Positions 34,985 through 46,900 of a stretch of 64,000 bases of DNA are shown piece by piece (the stretch's first letter is position 1; the number at the start of each line of letters is the position of its first letter). The DNA lies in NCBI GenBank assembly GCA_965644295.1, contig CBFFRP010000263.1:186001-250000 (forward strand), given 5' to 3'. The translations under genes were made by a program, and so were the position numbers. The stretch is from Paraphysomonas bandaiensis (lineage: Eukaryota; Chrysophyceae). The notes beneath the pieces are model-generated. The model was not told the origin of the DNA and did not search any database. It saw only the letters and a program-made list of their open reading frames with translations.

Positions 34985-35117
34985 GGGAAATATTATTCAA
35001 CCTAGTCAAATTGGTTGAATTACCTAGTCACGCTATTTTTGGTGGAATAACCTAGTCAAAGTAATAAATGACTCAACCTAGTCAACTTTGGTATTCAACC
35101 TAGTCGTTCTTATATCC
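34985..35117 (+). repeat. Left inverted repeat
   Basis: Begins GGGAAATATTATTCAACC and holds five ACCTAGTC motifs spaced 20-30 bp. It pairs with the reverse complement of 38215-38383; the match is strongest over the outer 70 bp. Confidence 0.85.
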
Positions 35118-35552
35118 ATTGATTACACACTGTGACTGTCTAAGATACCATCTCGCACCACACAATATATTAGTGGCTTACAGAGCATCACAACAAACAC
35201 TCTAACATAACAATAAGCTCATATATACATATCTACATAACACAGATGTACGTGTATGTCTATCTAGCCTATCTGTAGCATGTATGCATATAGCGATGGT
35301 CCCTGTGAGTGTTATGGGGAGGAGGGTCCATGAAGCTGTGGGCATAACTCACTCTATGATCCGCAGGACATCTTGAGATCTTCATATGCTGGGAGTGATG
35401 GCGCTCATCTTCCTTCACTTCAGCACTGAATGAATGACTTCGATTGCTGCATTGGCTTTCAGGGGTGCATAAATCTCCCTATTTTTAGAAAAAAGGAGGT
35501 TTTCAGGGAACAAACTTCTAAAAGCAGCATCATTGAAGTGGACTGTAGAGCA

Positions 35553-37410
35553 GCATCAGAACATCAGCATCATGAGTGTGTCATCAGAACATCAGCATCA
35601 TGAGTGTGTCATCAGTCTTACAGCATCATGTGTCATCAGAACATCAGCATCATGAGTGTGTCATCAGAACATCAGCATCATGAGTGTGTCATCAGAACAT
35701 CAGCATCATGAGTGTGTCATCAGTCTTACAGCATCATGAGTGTGTCATCAGTCTTACAGCATCATGAGTGTGTCATCAGAACATCAGCATCATGAGTGTG
35801 TCATCAGTCTTACAGCATCATGAGTGTGTCATCAGTCTTACAGCATCATGAGTGTGTCATCAGAACATCAGCATCATGAGTGTGTCATCAGTCTTACAGC
35901 ATCATGTGTCATCAGAACATCAGCATCATGAGTGTGTCATCAGAACATCAGCATCATGAGTGTGTCATCAGTCTTACAGCATCATGAGTGTGTCATCAGT
36001 CTTACAGCATCATGAGTGTGTCATCAGAACATCAGCATCATGAGTGTGTCATCAGTCTTACAGCATCATGAGTGTGTCATCAGTCTTACAGTATCATGAG
36101 TGTGTCATCAGAACATCAGCATCATGAGTGTGTCATCAGAACATCAGCATCATGAGTGTGTCATCAGAACATCAGCATCATGAGTGTGTCATCAGTCTTA
36201 CAGCATCATGAGTGTGTCATCAGTCTTACAGCATCATGAGTGCGTCATCAGTCTTACAGCATCATGAGTGTGTCATCAGAACATCAGCATCATGAGTGTG
36301 TCATCAGTCTTACAGCATCATGAGTGTGTCATCAGTCTTACAGTATCATGAGTGTGTCATCAGAACATCAGCATCATGAGTGTGTCATCAGAACATCAGC
36401 ATCATGAGTGTGTCATCAGTCTTACAGCATCATGAGTGTGTCATCAGTCTTACAGTATCATGAGTGTGTCATCAGTCTTACAGTATCATGAGTGTGTCAT
36501 CAGTCTTACAGCATCATGAGTGTGTCATCAGTCTTACAGCATCATGAGTGTGTCATCAGTCTTACAGCATCATGAGTGTGTCATCAGTCTTACAGCATCA
36601 TGAGTGTGTCATCAGTCTTACAGCATCATGAGTGTGTCATCAGTCTTACGGCATCATGAGTGTGTCATCAGTCTTACAGCATCATGAGTGTGTCATCAGT
36701 CTTACAGCATCATGAGTGTGTCATCAGTCTTACAGCATCATGAGTGTGTCATCAGTCTTACAGCATCATGAGTGTGTCATCAGTCTTACAGTATCATGAG
36801 TGTGTCATCAGAACATCAGCATCATGAGTGTGTCATCAGAACATCAGCATCATGAGTGTGTCATCAGTCTTACAGCATCATGAGTGTGTCATCAGAACAT
36901 CAGCATCATGAGTGTGTCATCAGTCTTACAGCATCATGTGTCATCAGAACATCAGCATCATGAGTGTGTCATCAGAACATCAGCATCATGAGTGTGTCAT
37001 CAGTCTTACAGTATCATGAGTGTGTCATCAGAACATCAGCATCATGAGTGTGTCATCAGTCTTACAGCATCATGAGTGTGTCATCAGTCTTACAGCATCA
37101 TGAGTGCGTCATCAGTCTTACAGCATCATGAGTGTGTCATCAGAACATCAGCATCATGAGTGTGTCATCAGTCTTACAGCATCATGAGTGTGTCATCAGT
37201 CTTACAGCATCATGAGTGTGTCATCAGAACATCAGCATCATGAGTGTGTCATCAGAACATCAGCATCATGAGTGTGTCATCAGTCTTACAGCATCATGAG
37301 TGTGTCATCAGTCTTACAGTATCATGAGTGTGTCATCAGTCTTACAGCATCATGAGTGTGTCATCAGTCTTACAGCATCATGAGTGTGTCATCAGTCTTA
37401 CAGTATCATC
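35553..37410. repeat. 28-bp two-type minisatellite, about 66 units
   Basis: Units share tcatcag at the start and catcatgagtgtg at the end and differ only in an 8-bp middle: type A aacatcag or type B tcttacag. The order of A and B along the array is irregular. Some units are 24 bp (catcatgtg instead of catcatgagtgtg), and rare changes occur (cagtatcatg, gtgcg, cggcatc). The array is entirely within the inverted-repeat element. Unit length is not a multiple of three and translation hits TGA, so the array itself is not coding. Confidence 0.95.
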
Positions 37411-38136
37411 ATGGTCATGTGCATCGAGACTGCCTCACTGGCGCATGCGCAATTGTAGACCCCGGTCCTCAAAACTGTAAGCGCATGGATGTTATAGTCC
37501 AGGGTAGAAATGAGGTTCATTGGTAAGTATAACGACTCATGGATTATTCATCATTAACAGCGAATAAATTTTTATAGGTACGTGAACTCAAAGAGGAACT
37601 TGTTCATTATTGAACATACGAGGGAGAACAGAATGTGCAAATCTTATATAGATATGTTTCATTCCGTCAAAAGGAAAGATCGACTTGCAGTACATCACTT
37701 GAGAGGTATGGGTAGTACATTTCTTTCTTAATTATATTTCTTAATATTGCCACCAGGGGACATTGATGTGAAGCACATGTCCAGCTCGATCAGGCCTGCT
37801 AGGAAACGCGGCCGGCCTCGCAATGCAGCAAAAGCTTTAATCAATGATGAATCCATTGATGTCATGGCCCTCAAGCCAGGGAACTGGAAGAATACGTACG
37901 TTCGCCACCCCCAGTACCTGAATGGTATGTGCGTAGATTACCGCGTAGTGCCAAATCACAAGAATGAAAAACTCCTTCGATGGCAGTGTCGGTTCTCGGA
38001 TGCCCCTGATGACATACTTCCACACCCTGAGATTGTTGGGTTCGATGTCCATGAAATGAAGGAGGCTGTCGAACTTCACCGGACTTGGTCACGAGAAACT
38101 GCGCATTTCTCGTTCGATTGCGAAGACGAAATGTGA
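37380..38136 (+). CDS. Unknown 216-aa protein encoded inside the inverted-repeat element
   Basis: Three exons, 37380-37522, 37578-37705 and 37757-38136, join through canonical introns in phases 2 and 1 to 217 codons including stop. The only in-frame upstream ATG is supplied by the last minisatellite unit (ATGAGTGTG). Visible features are a His-rich start (YHHGHVHRD), EVHWYVNSKRNLFIIEH, a Lys/Arg region SVKRKDR, an AT-hook-like PARKRGRPRNAAKAL (DNA minor-groove type) and a C-terminal acidic end. I do not recognise a domain; no DDE/D catalytic set can be seen. The AT-hook and element location suggest a DNA-binding accessory protein, or a host exon set captured by the element. Confidence 0.6.
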
Positions 38137-38214
38137 TGCATTGCATGTGTACAATAGATGCATTTGCATTAATTGATGGCTAGAGTATGCTCCCATGTTT
38201 GAGTAGAAGTTATT

Positions 38215-38383
38215 ATTTTTGACTAGGTGAATACCTTAAAACACCTAGTCAACCTAGTCATTGTAAACTGAAAATATGAATTATTAAATGACTAGGTTTT
38301 TCACCTACTTGACTAGGTTTTTACACCAATTTTGGTGTGACTAGGTAGTTCAACCATTTTGACTAGGTTGAATAATACATCCC
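38215..38383 (-). repeat. Right inverted repeat
   Basis: Reverse complement begins GGGATGTATTATTCAACC and carries the ACCTAGTCA motif series; the outer part mirrors 34985-35060 with a few mismatches. Confidence 0.85.
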
Positions 38384-38393
38384 AATAACTTTT
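38384..38393. repeat. Right 10-bp target-site duplication
   Basis: AATAACTTTT, identical to 34975-34984. Confidence 0.88.
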
Positions 38394-38503
38394 AAGGTAC
38401 TCAATTGATCATTCTATACTTAAATCTGTATTTTCTTATGCGCTATGCTTGCCATGTGATTAGGAGTTCATAGATTACACAGAACCACTTGTACTCGATT
38501 CCA

Positions 38504-39223
38504 CTACCATGGTACGATATTTAGAAATCCGCAATCAACATGACAGCAAAATATTTGAAACTCTTTCATACAATTTACAAGACCAAACTCGTGACGAAGA
38601 CATAAGTACTTATGCCGGATAAAGTCTTCTTTAAAACAGTCAGGAAAGTCTTGACAGCCACATTTGTAGCACAGAAGGTTTAGTGTGAGTAATTCCTAGA
38701 GCGAATATTACTTCTGGAATAATGTGGGAATAGTATTTACCGGAATTTTGAACGTTGTGTGACATGTCATGTTAGATCCAATCGTGCACGGACCTAAGCA
38801 AAATATTTGCGTTGTTAACAATTCAGGAAGACCAAACTTGTTGTAAATACAGCAACAAACGCCATCGCATATCCAGTCGGACAGTAAGTCAGGAAAGTCT
38901 TGAACACCCCATTTGAAGCAAAATATTTTCAGCTGAAGTGCTTGTGGAATCTTGTAAATTGGAGAGCAGGTGGGATTACCACCACCACCGTTCAGCATAT
39001 ACTGCATCGTAATAGTTTCAGAAACATCTACACTTTCGCCAGTTTTGTACACTTTGTCACTTGTAAAGAGTTTGACAATCGAGATATCCGGGATTTTCTT
39101 CTCGATTTTTGATATGACATCATCGACTTGTAGAGATGGTACCTCCAACGAAAAGATGTCACCACATGTGGATTCAACTCGAAGTAAATGAGTTGTGTCG
39201 AAAGGCTGTATCACAGACACCAT
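38504..39223 (-). CDS. Ubiquitin-like domain plus duplicated Cys-rich domain, unknown function
   Basis: Exons 39223-38741 and 38695-38504 join in phase 0 over a 45-nt intron, 224 residues. Residues about 10-80 look like a beta-grasp ubiquitin-like fold (HLLRVESTCGDIFSLEV, VDDVISKIEKKIPD, LFTSDKVYK, GESVDVSETITMQYML) ending NGGGGNP, reminiscent of a processing site after diglycine. Then two related copies of about 65 residues follow: LQLKIFCFKWGVQDFPDLL with FGLPELLTTQIFC, and LTLNLLCYKCGCQDFPDCF with FGLVNCMKEFQIFC. Each has several Cys, and the second has more metal-ligand-like Cys/His. I do not know this domain. The layout, ubiquitin-like leader followed by a basic or Cys-rich tail, parallels ubiquitin-ribosomal fusions but the tail is not S27a, L40 or S30. 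Upstream exons cannot be excluded. Confidence 0.65.
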
Positions 39224-39358
39224 ATCCGCTACACCATTATCACTTTCATATGAGTCAGATATATCATATCTATCTTACCACGTTATCAGACAAAATATAG
39301 GAGACGCTTAGAAACACAGAGAGTATTATATCATAACGAAGTAAAGTCCTTGTGGGTC

Positions 39359-39625
39359 ATGAGTGACAGTGATTGGAACAGGCAGGTGATGGAGTTCTTA
39401 GAGCGAGATCAGATAGCAACAACTGGAGTATGTCACTGTATGTTATTTCGCCATCTTCTATCCAATTAGACTATTAGTAAACTTTCTGATAGGCTGAAAT
39501 ATTGTGAGTGGACTATTGGATAGAAAATATGTTGTTTTCAGATGGTGGGGACAGAAAACCACAATAAATATTCAGAAAGATGGGGTTTCTGGAGAAAATT
39601 GAATTCTGCAGGACCTGCCATATAA
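39359..39625 (+). CDS. Possible two-exon microprotein, 50 aa
   Basis: ATG at 39359, exon to 39427 (donor GTATGT), second exon 39542-39625 after ttttcag, frame-consistent, ending TAA. Composition is ordinary (MSDSDWNRQVMEFLERDQ; NKYSERWGFWRKLNSAG). No family recognised. It lies between the divergent ubiquitin-like gene and the P4H gene. The call rests on splice signals alone and could be a chance open frame or a fragment of a longer gene with a further exon near 39681-39704. Confidence 0.3.
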
Positions 39626-39772
39626 ATTTAAGCATAGTGCTGTAAGCTGTAATGATGTTATATACACTCTCTATCACAGCCGTGGTGGATTCGATGACCT
39701 GTAAGCCTGATACATCTCACTATCCCTACTTCTTCACCATTGTGTAATAATCATACGTACTAGTTGGTCACC

Positions 39773-41630
39773 ATGAGAGCTGTCCTTGGAAGTAGATCAT
39801 TCTGCGTAGTGATGTATATCTTACATGTATTGGCTGATCCTCTGAGCCAGTGCACTATACATCCAGACAACAACTTACACACTGTGAGTTCGACATCGAG
39901 TACACCAGTGAGTGTTTCTTTTACGAATGAGGGAAATGCTGACCTGGATGTCCTGTGGCTCTCCTCCAGCGGAGCGGAGACCTCTATGGGTTATATGGAG
40001 CCTCAAGATACGTTATATTTTTCTACATATAGTGGTCACGCATGGCGAGTGAGGTTCGTGTTCAATTATACTTTTCTATCCCTAACTTTGAGTAGGCTAT
40101 TGGTATCTCGGGATGTAGTATTTGAAGTCACACTTCCCGAAGGCGTGTCTGGAGATACTGAGTATTCTGTTGGAGGGGATTGCGTAGGTGGCAAGAGTGA
40201 GGAGGATCCAGACGAGAAGTACTTTGCCGATTCACTGTTTAGGACTAGTAGATCCTACGAATTAGTTAGTAATCCTGACGAAGTAGATGCTAAAGTTGCC
40301 ACATCGCCTTGCTCAGATCTGGGACTCTCTGATTGGGTGAGTCGTAGTGTGGCCGTGCCAGGGTACCACGTCTTGTGTGTCGTAATGGAGGAACCTCCGG
40401 CGAGCGCACAGCATACAGAATGGGGTATGGACGTAGAGGCCTGGCGAGAAGGATATCGTCCGGTAAACCAGAACGCTGGACAGGTTTTCATGGGGTCCAG
40501 GTAGTTCCTACTACTACGAGTTCTTTTGATCGTCTGATTTGTACTTTGTGCTTGACCATAGTATAATGGATATACGCCAATATATTGAGGAGCTTCTTGG
40601 CTTTCGCCGCACAGATAAGTTCCTGGATAATGCGAGAAGCGCCATACGCCGCAGATTGACCACGAGGGGAGTCCGAGGGTCTGGTACGGAATATGCCTGG
40701 GCACATCTTCCACATGCGTGGGCTATGTTCACCCCAACTCGAGATCGAATTCTCTCAGCTGCAGATCTCTATAGTTCGCTGCAGAGGGAGGAGGGGCGTG
40801 CTCGCGGTCTAGTGCTAGTGTTTGAAGGTGGTCAGTTCATATATCCCGGCGTGGAGGTAGGGTTCAACAGGTCGATTTGGATAAGTGATGCCGAGATGGA
40901 ATTCACACTCACTACCCTTTCTGTTCGGCCTTTAGTTTTTGGGATCGATAACTTCTTGAAACCGGAAGAAGTGGAGTATATTGTAAGTAATGCCGCACCA
41001 CATATGCAAGATAGTCCTGTGAGTCTTATGGACAAAGACAAGGGGAAAAAAGCAACGGAGTTCAGGACCTCCCAACTTCTATTTATGTCTTCTGCAAAGT
41101 ATCCCGCTCTGTCTCCTCTGGATGTTCGGGTGGCAGGACTTACGGGGTGTAAGATGGAGCAGCAGGAGGCTGTACAGGTGTTGAAGTATGAGGTAGGACA
41201 GTATTATCTTCCTCACCTTGACTTCTGGGATCCTCAGTACTACCAAGATCCGAGTATGGTCCGCTCGTCAAGGGCTGGTCATCGTAATAGACTCAGCACT
41301 GTCTTCTGGTACATGAGTGACTGTGAAGGTGGTCACACTGCTTTCCCCAATGCCCCAGTTTCGGATCAAAGGGTTTCCCAGGTGCTGCTGGCAGAGGGGG
41401 AAGAAAATAGACAAATACTAGCCGGAGGGGCTATCGATAATTATAGGGGCACCATGGAGTGCCCCTATGGTCTACGAGTTCCACCCAAGAAGGGTAATGC
41501 GATTCTGTTCTACTCGTTGTTGCCAAGTGGAGACGGTGATGCTCTTTCCCAACATTCTGCATGTGCGGTAAAACAAGGTACGAAATGGGCAGCCAATAAG
41601 TGGGTGTGGAACGAAAAGGCTAGAAGCTAG
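39773..41630 (+). CDS. VHL beta-domain / prolyl 4-hydroxylase fusion protein
   Basis: Exons 39773-40500 and 40562-41630 join in phase 2 (598 residues). A 42-nt segment, 40054-40095, has GT-AG ends and keeps frame, so it may be an extra tiny intron (584 residues). A signal peptide (SFCVVMYILHVLA) implies the secretory pathway. Residues about 45-95 match the VHL beta domain: VSVSFTNEGNADLDVLWL and YFSTYSGHAWRVR. W62, H89 and W91 align with VHL W88, H115 and W117 of the hydroxyproline pocket; T85 replaces S111. The C-terminal 2-oxoglutarate/Fe(II) dioxygenase has the iron ligands in YLPHLDFWD (His461, Asp463) and QHSACAV (His574), and the cosubstrate Lys in VKQGTKWAANKW. The domain order suggests a hydroxylase that also reads hydroxyproline or collagen-like substrates. 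Confidence 0.85.
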
Positions 41631-42752
41631 ATTATTTGTACATGATTGTAGCCTAAATATAGCGTTGGAGGAAGTTGGATACGATGCTTTATCTGAGTGG
41701 TAATGTGCAGTATATGAGCGCCAAGTATATATACGTATAGTTTACTTGTAATTTAAGAAGCTGTTTCATGTCAAGCATGTTGTATACAGTATACATCATT
41801 TATCGTGCTTTTGGAATTTGTTATTTGGAAACTAGGATAGTGTTAAAGCAATAGACAATACTGATATTGTTTTTTCATAGTTGAAAAAATTCAAAGTATT
41901 CTAGGCTGTATATATACAGCCTATGATTAGATCATTCTGTTAAATCTTTCATCAACTTCAGTAAATTAAGAAATAAAGACGTCTAAATTCTAACACAATA
42001 ATATTAGTAATCTAAATCTAAAACTATAACAGCATAGCTACTACACTGTCATATTGTGAATAATGAATAATAACACCAAAGCTTCACTCAAACAAAAAAA
42101 TGAACGATAAAGGACAGGACACAAGACTTCTTTTATCAACCAAAGGAACGTCAATACTGGTATTAGATATTAGATTAAGTTATAGATAACTTTTATATGG
42201 CTGGTACATTCGTAGTAGGTGTCCCAGTGTTGGCTGTAAAAGCCAAGAGTAGAGGTCTACCTAGTCTGTCTAGCATTCAACTAGCCACTATATTGGTACA
42301 GGTTCTTAACGCCTATTGCTAAATAATAAGACTTTCAATATAGACTCTTTGCAGTCAAATATACCCTTCACAATGCATGTCAGTCGGTGGGCTGGGTTCT
42401 TTCAACACTAATACTCTTCAACGGGTGCCGACAGCCATCAGCAACAGATATATATATATATATAAAGTCAATACTAGCTTCAGGTAAGGTATTTCGTAGT
42501 TTATCAAGGGCTACTAGATGGATGTGACATGTACTGGTGAAGCCTGTCAACACTGGTTGCTGTCATTCACCGTGCACAGCGAGAACACTTGAAACATGAA
42601 TGTCAAATATCTTATCCTAAAAGAAGTAGTTCGACTAGATCAGTTTCGTCAGCGGTTGGCCATAGATATAACTCCATGTAACAGCAATACTATGAGTATG
42701 AGGGAGAGGATAGTAAGATAACCGGTGTATCAACAAGAGTTTATTTTGAATG
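41631..42752. other. Intergenic region
   Basis: 1.1 kb AT-rich with no gene. Contains gtatatatacagcc near 41909 and a (TA)n run at 42450-42465. Confidence 0.5.
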
Positions 42753-43527
<775 letters not shown>

Positions 43528-43901
43528 TATGATATTCTAGTTATATAAACTCCAACTAATCTCCTAACTTCAAATCTACAGTATGACTGAACTACAAGTA
43601 CAGTATTATGGTATACTAGTATAGGTATACGGTAGGTATACGGTAGGTATTTAAATGTTTGAAAACACCATACGGCATAGGCGTGTGTATCCGTACACAG
43701 TCGACTCTATACGGTATACAGCCCCCGTCATATCTACACGGATACCAGATACAGATACAGAGTGTATGGTATACTGCTGTGTACTGCAGCACGGACACAG
43801 CTCAGCTCAGCTCCACTGCATGCATAAATATTCAAACTTAACTCCACAGCACACCTGACTGCTGCTTTCACCTGATAGTATCCCACTATCACACTATTAA
43901 T
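43528..43901. promoter_or_regulatory. Upstream region of the SET-domain gene
   Basis: 375 bp. ggtatacggta is repeated at 43624 and 43634, and other gtatac palindromes are frequent (43692, 43767). No coding sequence; probably the promoter. Confidence 0.35.
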
Positions 43902-46900
43902 ATGTCTAGCGAATTAAACGGCAGTGTGTCTTACAGTGATACTCCAGTGCAGAGTGTGGTCAATGACAGTGAATCACAGTCACAATCCACACCGCATGTG
44001 TTCCAAGAAGCAGTGTTGAGTAAAGACGTACAGACTCTATGCAAATATTTAAATGATAAAGATCTTTATGATAATGTAGTGAGTGGTTGTGGTGATCTGT
44101 TAGGTAAGGCGGAAGAGGTGGTGAGTGAGTGGAGGCAGTCACAAGGAGTGGGTGATGTTGTCGACATATGGCAACCTCAATACAAGCAATGGTACTGTGC
44201 AAAGATCACCGACAAAGTTGATGAATCGACCTATTTGGTGCACTATCTAGGGTGGCATAAGAAGTTTGATGAGAAACTAGTGCTGAGTGACTGCAACTTT
44301 TTACCACCTCATACTATGACAAGGGAGCGCAAAAAGCCTGCTGGCAAGAAGCCAAGGCGAAGTAGCATTGTGATAGAGATCGTTCCTAATGAATTAGAAA
44401 ATGGTAACAATGGTAGTGTGGAAAGTAATGGGATCCCCGAGGCTACTGAAGTAGGGGGGAAAAGGCTTAGGAAACGACAGTCTGAGCCACTGTCAGAAAC
44501 TTCATCCCAAGTTGGTAGCGCCTCAAAGAGAGGTCGAAGGCGAAGCAGCACTAAATCAAAAGACGAAGATGGTTTAGTGGAACAAAGCGAATGGGTATGC
44601 AATATCTGTTATCAGCTGGAGGCCCCGGATGACTCGGACCTACTCATTTGCGAGGGTGGGTGTAGGCGACCTTTCCATATGGGATGCTTGGGTTTCTCCA
44701 AGGTAAAATGCTTTGTACCTGTTCTATTTGTGTATATATGCTAACAATTGTAATGTAGGAGGAACAACAAAGGTTTATGGAGGCACAATCCGAAAGCTGG
44801 ATCTGTAGTGATTGTCAAGCTGGGCGACATACTTGCTTCATATGCAATGACGAGGGAGATGACGGCAAAGTATTGTATTTGAGTTGGTGTGAATGCCTTA
44901 CCCTTACGATCTGTAATATCTTAGGAGGTGGTCAGATGTGGATGTGGCCACTGTGGGAAGTATTACCACTTCGGATGTCTTACTACTCAAGCAAAACACT
45001 ATCACATACACCGCAAGGTGAGTTCAAGAATGCAACATCTCTGCATTGTGGGCGTGTGATATCGACATGTATTAGCAATTGGAATGCGTTTTCTATCTAC
45101 TCTGTATTTGAGCTGTTTATGCATATAGAAAAATTCCGTCGAAAGTTCTTTACCATCGGAGCATGCTCCGCCAGCAAAAGCTGACCAGTCATCGAATAAT
45201 GGGATGAGTAAGCGAGTCATTCGGCGACCGTGTCGTTATACGGATGAAATAGAAGAGATGTCCCTTCCCGAAAGGGAAGACGATGAAGTGGAAGGGGGAT
45301 GGGGGGATCTGGAGCTGGTCAAGTGTCCGCATCACTACTGCGACACATGTCATGAGTTCTATGTAAGTGCCTCAGAAGCATGGTGTCTTGTATGCACGTA
45401 ATCTCATATCTGATTATATGTATATCGCAAAACAGAGAAACGAGAAAGGGTTATATTCCCGCCCGTTATTCAAATGCTTTCGGTGTCCAAAGGCCTTCCA
45501 TGTCAATTGTATCCCGCCTGATGCGCGGTACAATGCCCATTTGTTGCTGTGCGGTGATCACAAAGACGAAGCTCTACCAGCACTGGTATGTTCTAGTTAT
45601 GTTGCATGTGTAAGGAAATTGATATATGGTGCTTTGAATGGGATATATACGTTTTCAAGTTTTAATATTTCTTGGCAGGAGGTGGTTCCCAGAGAAGCGG
45701 TTGAAGGAAAAGGAAGCAGCTTCAGCTATGTATATGACCAGCTGCCTTTACCAACTTCCCCCCCGTCTGTTTCTGAGCTGGCCGGTTCCCACTTTAGATT
45801 TCCGCTTAGCCTAAAGAAAGATATAAGTGCACACCCCCCACCTTTTAAGATGATATTTTCGAATGACTATGAGCCTCTAAGACGCAATGAGGCTGAAGAT
45901 GGCCCAGCAGAAGTTCCAGTGGGGGTGCCAATGCATACCCCGGATGTAGCCTGCTCCTGCGTGAGCCAGTGCAGTGAAGATTGCCTAAATAGGATATCGA
46001 AGATAGAGTGCTGTGAAATGGGATCTTCATCTATATGTGCTGTCGGTGAGTCCATATTCACTTTGGTGATTTTAGTACATTGTATAATATTTAACTGTGT
46101 GACTCAGGTAAGGGATGCGGAAACCGCTTGTTTACAAATAGAGAATACGTCAAGGTGCAACCCTTTCAGGAGGGAGAAATGGGATGGGGATTGCGAGCGA
46201 GAGAAGATGTTTCTTGTGGGTCTCTTGTGATTGAGTATGTAGGAGAGGTCGTGACAGAGGCACAAATGCGTAGACGCATGACCATGCAGCGAAAGCTCTC
46301 CCCCAGCGATCATGACTTCTACGTCATGGAGATAGGTATCGTTGCCGTTGTATAGTACTGTTTGAATTTATTGCGCACTTGCTCTTGTGTAATTATAGAG
46401 AACGGGCTATATGTGGATGGCAAACGGAAAGGAAATCTGTCCCGCTTTATAAATCATTCTTGTGACCCGAACTGTGAATTAGTGGTGAGTAGCATGTGGC
46501 CAATGTATATTTACTCTCTGTCTGATCACGTATATGTTGATGGCAGCGATGGGTAGTGCGTGGGCGGATGCGTATTGGTATATTTGCGATCAAAGACATC
46601 CAGTCCGGTGATTCGCTCTCATATGACTACCAGTTTGATACGCAAGAGTCTGAAGCATTCAAGTGTCATTGCGGGGCGGCCACTTGTCGAGGGACAATGG
46701 CTCCAAAGAAGAAGAGCATTGGTAGTAAGGACATGCTCTCACGAGCAGACAGACAACGCATGATTGCAGCGGGAAGGCGCCGGGAGGACAAGGAGACTCT
46801 TAGACAAGAGGAGTGGAAGAGAAGCTTTACAGGACGCATGCTACCAGGTGACGGTATATTGGAAGTAAAGAACGGCCCCCCCAGAGTGTGCCTTGTGGAT

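Larger units (their letters stand above)
34985..38383. mobile_element. DNA transposon-like unit with long inverted repeats (Mutator/Foldback type)
   Basis: A 3.4-kb unit. Its ends, GGGA(AA)TATTATTCAACC at the left and the reverse complement of GGGATGTATTATTCAACC at the right, are inverted repeats of roughly 110-160 bp, and it is flanked by a perfect 10-bp direct repeat AATAACTTTT. Both ends are built of repeated ACCTAGTCA motifs (five at the left; five inverted plus two direct at the right). Inside are about 430 bp of unique sequence, a 1.86-kb minisatellite and a spliced ORF. Long, repeat-rich inverted ends with a 9-11-bp duplication suit Mutator-like or Foldback elements. No recognisable transposase is present, so it is probably non-autonomous or a novel type. 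The superfamily is inference; the ends and duplication are seen directly. Confidence 0.85.

Noticed and set aside
35553-37410. CRISPR-like array of 28-bp repeats
   Set aside because: There are no unique spacers; alternating A and B blocks recur throughout, and the sequence is eukaryotic. It is a minisatellite.
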